Positions 53,082-61,588 of a stretch of 64,000 nucleotides of DNA are shown here, piece by piece. Under the pieces are notes generated by a model. That model saw only the letters and a program-made list of their open reading frames with translations. It was not told where the DNA came from and ran no database searches. How positions within the stretch are numbered: the first letter of the stretch is position 1; the number at the start of each line of letters is the position of its first letter. Origin of the DNA: Verrucomicrobiota bacterium (GTDB taxonomy: Bacteria > Verrucomicrobiota > Verrucomicrobiia > Limisphaerales > J093); the NCBI GenBank assembly GCA_029556615.1, contig JAKQDD010000259.1:1-64000 (forward strand). Direction: 5' to 3'. Position numbers and translations under genes: made by a program.

Positions 53082-53257
53082 GAGTCCTCGACTTGTGGAA
53101 TATGCGGTGAACAGGTCAAGTTTGGTCCCTCCGGTTCCAAGCCATCCCTCCTTCCGTCGAGGACTCTACATTAGCGAGGCGCGGAAGAGAGGGTGGGCAG
53201 GCACCGCAGGGTCTTCATGAGTCTGAGGACTCGACTGGGTCTGAGGCACGCCTCGCC
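53082..53257 (+). repeat. Dispersed palindromic element, full copy (copy B)
   Basis: The left half is bounded by AGAGTCCTCGA (53082-53092) and its perfect reverse complement (53158-53168) and contains GGTGAACAGGTCAAGTT. The right half (53175-53257) begins GCGAGGCGCGGAAGAGAGGG and ends CACGCCTCGC. The left half matches copy A; the right half matches copy D and not A, so copies are mosaics. Confidence 0.85.
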
Positions 53258-53432
53258 AGGGTCATGTGATGGTCGACCCTGTTGACGATGGTCTGGAGGA
53301 TGGTGTTGATGAGCGTCCGACCGCCGGGCGAACCGGGGACAAGGACGGGCTGGTTATCTTTGAGCGGTTTCCGGGTCGCGACTTGCGTGGTGGCGGGCGG
53401 GTGATAGGGTGCGCGGGCAGGCATGGTGGCGC

Positions 53433-54005
53433 ATGCACGATGTCACCCGCATATTGAACGCGATCAGCCGTGGCGAGCCCCAGGCGGCGGAAGAACTGCT
53501 GCCCTTGGTTTACGCCGAGCTGCGGCAGTTGGCGGCGCGGCGGATGGCGGGGGAGGCGCCCGGGCACACCTTGCAGGCGACGGCGCTGGTGCACGAGGCT
53601 TGGGTACGGCTGGCGGCCTCGGACCGTCAGAACTGGGAGAACCGGGCGCACTTCTTCGCGGCGGCGGCGGAGGCGATGCGGCGGATTCTCGTGGATCACG
53701 CGCGGCGGAAGCGGAGCTTGAAGCGGGGTGGGGCAGCTGAGCACGAGGTATTGGACGAATCCCGCGTTGAGTTGGCGGCGCCGCCGGAGGAGTTATTGGC
53801 GGTGCACGAGGCGTTGGACCGGCTGGCGGCGTGTGATCCGCAGGCGGCGGAGTTGGTGAAGCTGCGGTACTTTGTTGGGATGACCATGGAGGAGGCGGCG
53901 GCAGCGATGGGATTGGCGAAGCGGACGGCTGAGAATGTATGGACTTACGCCCGGGTCTGGCTGCGGCGGGAGATTCGCGCGATGGGATCCCCGGGGGTCA
54001 CCTGA
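53433..54005 (+). CDS. ECF-subfamily RNA polymerase sigma factor
   Basis: The product has 190 residues. ATG 53433 starts MHDVTRILNAISRGEPQ. Region 2 (LVYAELRQLAARRM, then LQATALVHEAWVRL) and region 4 (LRYFVGMTMEEAAAAMGLAKRTAENVWTY-type helix-turn-helix) are present, and the length suits an ECF factor. This type is known from planctomycetes, acidobacteria and verrucomicrobia, where it is often found next to Ser/Thr kinases. The WD40 kinase gene starts 110 bases downstream on the same strand. It probably directs transcription of a specific set of genes after activation. Confidence 0.9.
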   Translation: MHDVTRILNAISRGEPQAAEELLPLVYAELRQLAARRMAGEAPGHTLQATALVHEAWVRLAASDRQNWENRAHFFAAAAEAMRRILVDHARRKRSLKRGGAAEHEVLDESRVELAAPPEELLAVHEALDRLAACDPQAAELVKLRYFVGMTMEEAAAAMGLAKRTAENVWTYARVWLRREIRAMGSPGVT

Positions 54006-54115
54006 CGGGTGGGAGAGGGTTGTGTGGTGGGGCCGGAAGAGGGGTTGGTGACCCCGGGTGGTGAAGGACGGCTGCGGGTTTGGGTCTCTGCTTGCGCCAT
54101 TATGGACTGCAGGGC

Positions 54116-57100
54116 ATGAGCAACGAAGCAGACACAGGGGGCGGATCGCGGGAGCGCGAGGTTTTTCTTGGCGCCCTCGAGCGGGCGGATGCTGCGGAGC
54201 GTGGGCGTTATCTCGAGGCGGCTTGCGGGGGGGATGCAGGGTTGCGGAGTCGGGTTGAGATGCTGCTGCGGGAGCACGAGGAGGTGGGTTCCTTTTTGCA
54301 GCGGCCGGCCTTGGCGGAGACGCCGGCGACGCGGTCCGAAGGCGCCGGGAGTGAGGCAGGGCTGGCGGGTGAGGCGCGGTTGACGGAGCGGGTGGGGGAT
54401 CGGATTGGGCGATATCGGCTGTTGCAGCCGATTGGCGAGGGGGGGTGTGGGGTGGTGTATCTGGCGGAGCAGGAGGAGCCGGTGCGCCGGCGGGTGGCCT
54501 TGAAGGTGATCAAGATGGGGATGGACACGCGGAGTGTCATCGCGCGGTTCGAGGCGGAGCGTCAGGCCCTGGCGATGATGGATCATCCGAATATTGCGCG
54601 GGTGCTGGATGCGGGGGCGACGGAGGCTGGGCGTCCGTACTTTGTGATGGAGTTGGTTCGCGGGGTGCGGATCACGGAGTACTGCGACGAGAACCGGCTG
54701 CCGACGGAGCAGCGGCTGCGGTTGTTCATCCAGGTGTGTCAGGCGGTCCAGCATGCGCACCAGAAGGGGATCATTCACCGCGATCTCAAGCCTTCGAACA
54801 TTTTGGTGACCCTGCACGACGGGGTGCCTGTGCCGAAGATCATCGACTTTGGGATTGCGAAGGCGACCGAGCAGCGGCTGACCCAGAAGACCCTCTTCAC
54901 GGAGTTCCGGGCGTTCATCGGGACGCCGGCCTACATGAGTCCGGAGCAGGCGGAGATGAGCGGCCTGGACATCGACACCCGGAGCGACATTTATTCGCTC
55001 GGGGTCTTGCTGTACGAACTGCTGACAGGACGCACGCCGTTTGATCCGAAGGCGCTGATGGCGGGCGGGCTGGACGAATGCCGGCGGACGATCCGGGAGC
55101 AGGAACCGGCGCGGCCCTCGACCCGGCTCGGGACGCTGCATGCGGCGGACCTGGCCACGGCAGCGGGCCAGCGGCGAACCGATGTGCCGCGGCTTCTCCA
55201 CCAATTGCGGGGGGATCTCGACTGGATCGTGATGAAGTGCCTCGAGAAGGACCGCACGCGGCGGTACGAAACCGCGAACGCGCTCGCGGTGGACATCGAG
55301 CGGTATCTCGGGAACGAGCCGGTCCTGGCCCGTCCGCCGAGCAATTGGTATCGACTGCACAAGCTGCTGCGCCGGCATCGTCTGGCGGTGGGGGCGGGGG
55401 TGGCGATTGCGGTGGCGCTGCTGGCGGGTGCGGGCATCAGCACGTGGCAGGCGATCCGGGCCCGGAACGCGGAGGAGCAGGAAGCGCAGCTTCGGGTGCA
55501 GGCCGAGCAGGAGCGCGAGCGGGCGCAACAGGAGAAGGCGGCGGCGCACCTGAACGAGTACGTTGCGGACATGAACCTGGCGCAGTCGTCGATTGCGGCG
55601 GGCAACTACGGTCGGGCGGCGCAGTTGGTGGACAAGCATTGGCCGGAGCCTGGGGAGCCCGATCTGCGGGGGTTCGAGTGGCGGTACCTCTGGCGGTTGT
55701 GTCGGGGGGATGAGCACAAGGCGCTTCCCGGGCAGGACGGATCGGTCACCGCCGTTGCTGTCGCGCCCGATGGCCGGCGGGTTGCGGTGGGGACGTGGGA
55801 ACGGCTGAATGTGTACGACATCTCGCCGCCGGCGAAGGTGGCCAGTCTTTCCCGTGAGGCGCTGGCGTTGGCCTTTCTGCCTGACGGCAAGACGCTGATC
55901 AGCGCGAGCGGTTCGGCGGTTCGGGTATGGCGGACGGCGGACTGGACCGAGCAGGTATCGCTGCGACAGGCATCAGGTCCGATCGCGCTGTCGGCAGACG
56001 GGCGACGGCTGGCGGCGGAGAGCCGGGGGGGTGTACGGCTGTGGGAAACGGCGACGTGGGCGGAGGTGATGACGCTGCCCGAGGCGAGCGGGCCGATGGC
56101 ATTTTCGCCCGACGCCGCGCTGGTGGCGACCAGCGGTCGGAACGGCGTGACGCTTTGGTCGACGGCGGACGGCCAGGCGGTGCGGACACTCGAGGACTCG
56201 ACGAATCTGTTCTTCCGGGCCGGGCCCTGGTTTCGCACGCAGCAGGGCATGGCGTTCTCGGGGGACGGCAAGTTGCTGGCGGCCGTGCGGAATGCGCCGT
56301 CGGCCCGCGGTGTCTTTGTGATCGGGGTATGGGATGTGGGGTCGGGCAAGGAGAAGGCGGTGATGCCGGCGGATCCGGAGCGGGCGGAGCACACGGGGCT
56401 GATCGCGGCGCTGGCGATGGCTCCGGACGGACACACGGTGGCGACGGCGAGCTGGGATCATTCGATCCGGTGTTGGGATCTGGCGACGGGACATCGGACG
56501 GAGACATTGCAGGGTCATTTGAGCGAGGTATGGGCCTTGGCGTTTGCCCCGGATGGCGGTTCGATTCTGAGCGGAGGCAAGGATGGGGGTGTGAATCTGT
56601 GGCCATTGCAGGCGCGGCCGAAGGACGACCTGTTGCCTGCGGGGTGGACGCCCTGGTGTTTTTCGGCTGACGGCAGGCTCCTGGCTGCGGTCAACGCGCA
56701 GGGCACCCTGGGGTTGATCAATCTGGCCACGCAGGAGATCGAGCAACAGTTTGAGCCTCCGAGCGCGGCCTCGGTGTCGCCTCCCGCCTTTGCTCGGGAG
56801 GGGGATCGGCCGGGCGCGGGGCCGCCCTTCGGTGGCAAGCCTGAAGGCCCTCCGCCCGGGGAGGGAGAGCGGCGTTTCCGGCAGGAGGGCCCGCGATTTG
56901 GCTTCATGTCGCCAGCGGCGTTCAGTGGCGACCTGCGGGTGTTGGCGCGTGGGATGGCTGACGGATCGATCTTGCTCCGCGACACCATCACTCAGGAGAC
57001 GAGCGCGCTCAAGGTGGGGGAGGGCCCTGTGGATTTTGTGCTTTTGTCTCCGGACGGCCGGGAGCTGGTGTGCGGCGGGCGGGGTCGGTCGTTAAGCTGG

Positions 57101-57679
57101 CGGGACTTGGGGAACCCGACGGGGTCGATGGTGAACCTCGAGGGGCAGCGTGCGATGTTCTCTCCGAACGGCCGGTATCTGGCGGTGTTTGGCCGGGAGA
57201 ACACCCTTCGGATCTGGGACGTCGCCCGTCGGACGGCAGGGGTGAGTCTCGCGCTCGAATCGTCCCCGGGCTTTTCGGTTGCGTTTTCGCCGGACGGTCA
57301 GATCCTGGCGACGACGGCGGGCATCGAGGATGTTGAGAATGCGATCCGGCTTTGGCGCACGACGACGGGGGCTCCCCTGGGCCAGTGTGTGGGGCACAAG
57401 CAATCGGTGTGGGCGGTCGCGTTCGCCCCGGACGGCCGGAGCCTGGCGAGCTCGAGCGATGACGGGACGGTGAAGCTATGGAACGTGGCCACGCAGCAGG
57501 AGCTGCTGAGCACTCGAAGATCAGGGGAGGTGCCACGGAGTCTGCTGTTCTCGCCGGATGGCACGGTGTTGGTAGGGATGGGCAGCTCCTTCGGGAGGGG
57601 TGTTGCCGAGCTGCGTCTGTTTCGGGCGCCGTCGCTGGCGGCGATCGACAGTGGCACCCGGGTGCGCCCCGCAAACTGA
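54116..57679 (+). CDS. Membrane Ser/Thr protein kinase with WD40 sensor domain
   Basis: The product has 1187 residues. ATG 54116 is preferred over TTG 54080. The Hanks kinase domain has [13 protein letters not shown], Lys130 in [15 protein letters not shown] with Asp223, DFG and the SPE element of the activation segment, so it should be active. One transmembrane helix lies at about 422-446 ([18 protein letters not shown]), then a coiled coil ([15 protein letters not shown]-type). About 600 residues of WD40 repeats follow ([32 protein letters not shown]). The propeller may be extracytoplasmic and sense a ligand, while the kinase acts inside. Its gene follows the ECF sigma factor, a candidate substrate. 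Confidence 0.92.
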   Translation: MSNEADTGGGSREREVFLGALERADAAERGRYLEAACGGDAGLRSRVEMLLREHEEVGSFLQRPALAETPATRSEGAGSEAGLAGEARLTERVGDRIGRYRLLQPIGEGGCGVVYLAEQEEPVRRRVALKVIKMGMDTRSVIARFEAERQALAMMDHPNIARVLDAGATEAGRPYFVMELVRGVRITEYCDENRLPTEQRLRLFIQVCQAVQHAHQKGIIHRDLKPSNILVTLHDGVPVPKIIDFGIAKATEQRLTQKTLFTEFRAFIGTPAYMSPEQAEMSGLDIDTRSDIYSLGVLLYELLTGRTPFDPKALMAGGLDECRRTIREQEPARPSTRLGTLHAADLATAAGQRRTDVPRLLHQLRGDLDWIVMKCLEKDRTRRYETANALAVDIERYLGNEPVLARPPSNWYRLHKLLRRHRLAVGAGVAIAVALLAGAGISTWQAIRARNAEEQEAQLRVQAEQERERAQQEKAAAHLNEYVADMNLAQSSIAAGNYGRAAQLVDKHWPEPGEPDLRGFEWRYLWRLCRGDEHKALPGQDGSVTAVAVAPDGRRVAVGTWERLNVYDISPPAKVASLSREALALAFLPDGKTLISASGSAVRVWRTADWTEQVSLRQASGPIALSADGRRLAAESRGGVRLWETATWAEVMTLPEASGPMAFSPDAALVATSGRNGVTLWSTADGQAVRTLEDSTNLFFRAGPWFRTQQGMAFSGDGKLLAAVRNAPSARGVFVIGVWDVGSGKEKAVMPADPERAEHTGLIAALAMAPDGHTVATASWDHSIRCWDLATGHRTETLQGHLSEVWALAFAPDGGSILSGGKDGGVNLWPLQARPKDDLLPAGWTPWCFSADGRLLAAVNAQGTLGLINLATQEIEQQFEPPSAASVSPPAFAREGDRPGAGPPFGGKPEGPPPGEGERRFRQEGPRFGFMSPAAFSGDLRVLARGMADGSILLRDTITQETSALKVGEGPVDFVLLSPDGRELVCGGRGRSLSWRDLGNPTGSMVNLEGQRAMFSPNGRYLAVFGRENTLRIWDVARRTAGVSLALESSPGFSVAFSPDGQILATTAGIEDVENAIRLWRTTTGAPLGQCVGHKQSVWAVAFAPDGRSLASSSDDGTVKLWNVATQQELLSTRRSGEVPRSLLFSPDGTVLVGMGSSFGRGVAELRLFRAPSLAAIDSGTRVRPAN

Positions 57680-57729
57680 GTTCAACGGACCCCCACGTGA
57701 GGAAGGGTGCACAACGCGGGACATCTTCA

Positions 57730-59373
57730 ATGACAACGACTCCTGACATGAATCTCACCGCGCAGCTTGCCGGTTTATTTCCACGGCTGGACCAAGTGCC
57801 CGCTGAATACCGGGTGGACACTCGGGCGTACGAGCGGTTGTACCTGCTGAACGGCGAGATTCGGACGTGGGAAGGTCCGACAACGGAGGTGAGCTCGCCG
57901 ATTTGTCTGCAGGGCGGGGGTGGTTTGGGGCGGGCGGTGTTGGGCCGTGTTCCGTCGATGGACGCGGGGGCGGCGATGGCGGCGCTGGAGGCTGCGTGCG
58001 GTGCCTGGGATGGGGGGCGGGGCGGTTGGCCCACGTCGAGCGTGGCGACCCGGATTGCGGCGGTCGAGGGGTTCGTGGCGCGGATGATCCGGGTGCGGGA
58101 GACGGTGGTGAACCTGCTGATGTGGGAGATTGGCAAGAGCCTCGAGGAGAGCCGCAAGGAGTTCGATCGGACGGTCGAGTATATCCGGCGGACGATCGAG
58201 GCGCTGAAGGAATCGGATCGGGCGAACTCCCGGTTCAGTCTGGACGGCGGTGTGATTGCCCAGGTGCGGCGTGCGCCCCTGGGGGTATGTCTCTCGATGG
58301 GGCCCTTCAACTACCCGCTGAACGAGACCTACACGACGCTGATTCCGGCGTTGATCATGGGCAACCCGGTGGTGGTCAAGCCGCCGCGGTTCGGGCTGTT
58401 GCTGCACCAGCCATTGCTCGAGGCCTTTGCGGCCAGTTTTCCGCCGGGCGTGGTGAATTTCATTTACGGCGACGGCGCGACGATCATCAGTCCGATCATG
58501 AAGAGCGGGCGGGTGGACGTGCTGGCCTTTATTGGATCGAGTCGTGTTGCGGATGTGCTCAAGCTGCAGCATCCCCGTCCGCATCGGATGCGCTGCATTC
58601 TGGGGCTCGACGCCAAGAACCCGGGTTTGATTCTGCCGGATGCGGATCTGGATTTGGCGGCGCGGGAGTGTGTCACGGGGGCGCTCAGCTACAACGGCCA
58701 GCGGTGCACGGCGTTGAAGATCCTGTTCGTGCACGAGACGGTGGCGGGGCCGTTTCTCGATCGCATGGTGGCGGCGATCCAGGCGCTTCCGGTGGGCATG
58801 CCGTGGGATGCGGCGGTGAAGATCACGCCTCTGCCTGAGCCGGACAAGGCGGCGGTGCTGACGCGGTACGTCGAGGACGCGGTGGCGCGCGGGGCGCGAG
58901 TTGTGAATCCGGGCGGGGGAACTGCGTGCGAGACCCTGTACTATCCTGCGTTGCTTGCGGGCGTGGCTCCGACCGCCCAGTTGTATCATCGGGAGCAGTT
59001 TGGGCCGGTGGTGCCTGTCTGCACGTATCGGCGGGAGGAGGAGTTCCTCGAGTTTGTGGCCGCTTCGAACTACGGGCAGCAGGTCAGTCTGTTCGGGCGG
59101 GATCCTGCGCGGATGGCGTTGCTGATTGATCCCCTGGCCAACCAGGTGTGCCGGATCAACTTGAATTGCCAATGCCAGCGCGGGCCGGACACGCTGCCGT
59201 TTACCGGGCGGAAGGACTCGGCCGAGGCGACGCTTTCGATCAGCGATGCGCTGCGGTGTTTTTCGATCCGCTCGCTGGTGGCGGCGCAGGCCAGTGCGGA
59301 GAGCCGCGCCTTGATCCAGGAGATTGTCACGGGGCGGCACTCGAGTTTTCTGCACACGGACTTCATCCTATGA
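57730..59373 (+). CDS. NADP-dependent glyceraldehyde-3-phosphate dehydrogenase-like aldehyde dehydrogenase
   Basis: The product has 547 residues. ATG 57730 gives a normal aldehyde dehydrogenase length for the GAPN-like branch. The family motifs include MGPFNYPLNETYTT, GNPVVVKPPR and the catalytic Cys326 in YNGQRCTALK. The usual catalytic Glu of the ELGG motif is replaced here: the sequence reads LGLDAKNPG, with Asp294 in that place. I recall a GAPN-related branch with LEAKNP, so an Asp variant may still be active, but this is from memory. Non-phosphorylating GAPDH makes NADPH directly from glyceraldehyde 3-phosphate. It lies 50 bases after the kinase gene, and a link between them is unclear. 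Confidence 0.8.
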   Translation: MTTTPDMNLTAQLAGLFPRLDQVPAEYRVDTRAYERLYLLNGEIRTWEGPTTEVSSPICLQGGGGLGRAVLGRVPSMDAGAAMAALEAACGAWDGGRGGWPTSSVATRIAAVEGFVARMIRVRETVVNLLMWEIGKSLEESRKEFDRTVEYIRRTIEALKESDRANSRFSLDGGVIAQVRRAPLGVCLSMGPFNYPLNETYTTLIPALIMGNPVVVKPPRFGLLLHQPLLEAFAASFPPGVVNFIYGDGATIISPIMKSGRVDVLAFIGSSRVADVLKLQHPRPHRMRCILGLDAKNPGLILPDADLDLAARECVTGALSYNGQRCTALKILFVHETVAGPFLDRMVAAIQALPVGMPWDAAVKITPLPEPDKAAVLTRYVEDAVARGARVVNPGGGTACETLYYPALLAGVAPTAQLYHREQFGPVVPVCTYRREEEFLEFVAASNYGQQVSLFGRDPARMALLIDPLANQVCRINLNCQCQRGPDTLPFTGRKDSAEATLSISDALRCFSIRSLVAAQASAESRALIQEIVTGRHSSFLHTDFIL

Positions 59374-59469
59374 CGCGGGCAGGGTCTATGGAGTGGACGA
59401 CCCTCAGGCGGGAGGTCCGCGGCTGGATGGCGGCCGGTGATGGGCGCTGGGGAGTGAGCGGGTTGCGGC

Positions 59470-61542
59470 TCAAGGGGTGAGCCGGCTGCGGTAGAGCTCG
59501 CGGGGAGGCGGGTTGGTGGCCTCGGCGGCGACATAGGCGAGGCCGGTGGGATCGATGAACCGGCCCGCCGCGTGCGGGGTCCAATCGGCGAAGGCGGCGG
59601 TGCCCTCGACGGTGAACGGCCAGGCAGGCACTCCGGAGAGGAGGAAGGTGTTGGTGGAGTGGTTCCGCTGATAGCCGAGGAAGGCGATGGGAGCGGATTG
59701 GCCGCGGAGGATCAAGCCCTCGATGCCGGCCACGACGAGCTGCGCGGGTGTGGCGAGGGCGGCGTAGAGGGACTTCTGGGTGATGATGGGCACGCGTTGC
59801 CAGGCGACGGTGTCGGGGCTGGCGAGGACGGTTCCCTGGCCGCCGAAGACGTAGAACCAGCCGTTGAACCAGGTCACATCGTTGAGCCAGGCGGTGGTTC
59901 CGGTGGATTGGAAGGTCCAGATGCGGGCATCGGGGCTGGTGGCGAGTGTTCCGTTGGCGCCGACGACGACGTAGCGGTCGCGGAGGTATCGGACGCGATA
60001 GAGCCAGGCGGTGGTGTTCAAGGGGTGGAGATCCCACTGGTCGCCGTCGGGACTGGTGAGCAAGGTGCCGGATTCCCCGACTCCGACGAGGCCGTTGGGG
60101 CCGCTGACGAGGCCTGAAAGCAGGGCTGTTGTGGGTCGGGCGCGAAGGCGCCACTCGAGGCCGTCGGGGCTCGAGACGATGGCTCCCGCGCCGCCGCAGG
60201 CGAAGAATTCCTCGCCGCGCAGGGTTACGCCCTGGAGATCGTTGGTGACCGGCGGGGGTGTGACGAGCGACCAGGCGACGCCGTTGGGGCTGGTGAGGAT
60301 GGTGCCCTGGGTGCCGACGACGACCCAGCGATCGGGGTTGCCGGTGGCTCCGAGGAGGACTTGGTTCGTGGCGGCAGAAGGGACCAGTTCCAATTCCCAG
60401 TGGACGGCGTCGGTGCTGGTTTCGAGGGTGCCGCGGTCGCCGACGGCGACGAGGACATCGCCGATTTGGGCGAGGTCCCAGATCCAATGGCGGACGCCTT
60501 GGGTACGATTGAACCAGGAGAAGGGGCTGATGGCAGACTCCTTGAGACCTTCGACGAACATGCCGGTGGCGCCGCCGACGGTGAAGAAGATGCCGTCCCA
60601 GGCAGCGCCGTAGTAACTCCAGACGGGGGCGGGCTGGGACCGGGCGGAGCTGGTCTCGTCGGACCAGAGACCGTGCTCGAACAGGCGCAGGGTTAGGTCG
60701 CCGCCGACCAGAAGGGTCCATCGGGTGCCGGCCAGAGTGATGTTGCCGGCGAGGGCGTAGAGGTCGTTGGTGGTGCCGGAGTCAAGGGCGCTCCAGGTGA
60801 TGCCGCGGGTCGAGTGCTGGATGCGGCCGTTGTCGCCGACGGCGACGAAGCGGTCATCGATCCAGGCGACCCGGTTGAGGTCTTCGGCGGTGCCGGAGTT
60901 GCGCATTTGCCACTGGATGCCGTCGCTGCTCGAAGCGGCGAATCCGTCCTCGCCCACGGCGACCCAGGTTCCATTCCCGTGGGCGACGCCGCGGAGCCAG
61001 GTGGCAAAGGGTTGGGGCCGCCGGGTCCACGATGCCCCGTCGGGGCTGGTATGGACTGCGCCGTTGTCGCCGACGGCGACCACGAGGGAATCGGAGCTGG
61101 CGACGCCTTCGAGCCAATCCGAGGTGCCGAGAGTGGCGGGGGTGAAGTCAATGGGTTGCAGCGAGTTGGCGAGGTCGGTTCGGTCGACCCAGGCGGCGGC
61201 GCCTTCCTCGCCGACGATGACGATCCGTTGCGGGGTGAAGGTCACGGCGCGCAGGGCGTTGGTGGTGCCACTGGCGTGGGGGCGCCAGAATTCGCCGTCG
61301 AAGCTGGTGTAGATGCGGCCGCGGTCTCCGGCCTGGACCGAGACGGCGCCGTCGGAGCCGAGATCGTAGATATTATTGCCGTGGGGCAAAGGGGAGACCC
61401 AGAGCCAGGAGAGAGCGGGCGGTGTGACGGGGGTCTGACTGCGGGCGACTCTGAGGGAGGCGAAGGCAGGCGTGAGGATGGCGAGGGCGAGGATCCAGCG
61501 GAGAGTGCCGGGTTGGCGATGAGGCATCTGGCGCGGTGTCAT
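59470..61542 (-). CDS. Exported 14-repeat beta-propeller protein with terminal module
   Basis: The product has 690 residues. Starts at 61542 or 61527 both keep the signal peptide (WILALAILTPAFASLRVA). The body is about 14 repeats of about 40-48 residues with the core VAVGDNGxIxTSxDGxxW, the BNR/Ycf48-like pattern; 14 would suit two seven-bladed propellers (inference). It ends with the shared terminal module (FTVEGTAAFADWTPHA, then PRELYRSRLTP). No catalytic residues are visible. It is probably a surface or periplasmic binding protein. It is 46 bases downstream of the alpha/beta hydrolase gene, likely in the same transcript. Confidence 0.78.
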   Translation of the reverse strand: MTPRQMPHRQPGTLRWILALAILTPAFASLRVARSQTPVTPPALSWLWVSPLPHGNNIYDLGSDGAVSVQAGDRGRIYTSFDGEFWRPHASGTTNALRAVTFTPQRIVIVGEEGAAAWVDRTDLANSLQPIDFTPATLGTSDWLEGVASSDSLVVAVGDNGAVHTSPDGASWTRRPQPFATWLRGVAHGNGTWVAVGEDGFAASSSDGIQWQMRNSGTAEDLNRVAWIDDRFVAVGDNGRIQHSTRGITWSALDSGTTNDLYALAGNITLAGTRWTLLVGGDLTLRLFEHGLWSDETSSARSQPAPVWSYYGAAWDGIFFTVGGATGMFVEGLKESAISPFSWFNRTQGVRHWIWDLAQIGDVLVAVGDRGTLETSTDAVHWELELVPSAATNQVLLGATGNPDRWVVVGTQGTILTSPNGVAWSLVTPPPVTNDLQGVTLRGEEFFACGGAGAIVSSPDGLEWRLRARPTTALLSGLVSGPNGLVGVGESGTLLTSPDGDQWDLHPLNTTAWLYRVRYLRDRYVVVGANGTLATSPDARIWTFQSTGTTAWLNDVTWFNGWFYVFGGQGTVLASPDTVAWQRVPIITQKSLYAALATPAQLVVAGIEGLILRGQSAPIAFLGYQRNHSTNTFLLSGVPAWPFTVEGTAAFADWTPHAAGRFIDPTGLAYVAAEATNPPPRELYRSRLTP

Positions 61543-61588
61543 GCGATGGGGCGGGAGCCTGGTGACGCTGGGGAGGATCGAGAGAGGG

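Larger units (their letters stand above)
52487..53432. other. 946-bp gene-free island between the GDSL esterase and ECF sigma factor
   Basis: No convincing gene is found. The island holds two dispersed elements (52538-52619 minus, 53082-53257 plus) and a perfect 8-bp hairpin TCGTGGCA-acg-TGCCACGA at 52912-52930. Short open frames here have no recognisable domains; a GTG frame at 53006-52806 minus (MQIRTFKGQTKAEIL) is the most protein-like but is too short to support. Confidence 0.6.
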
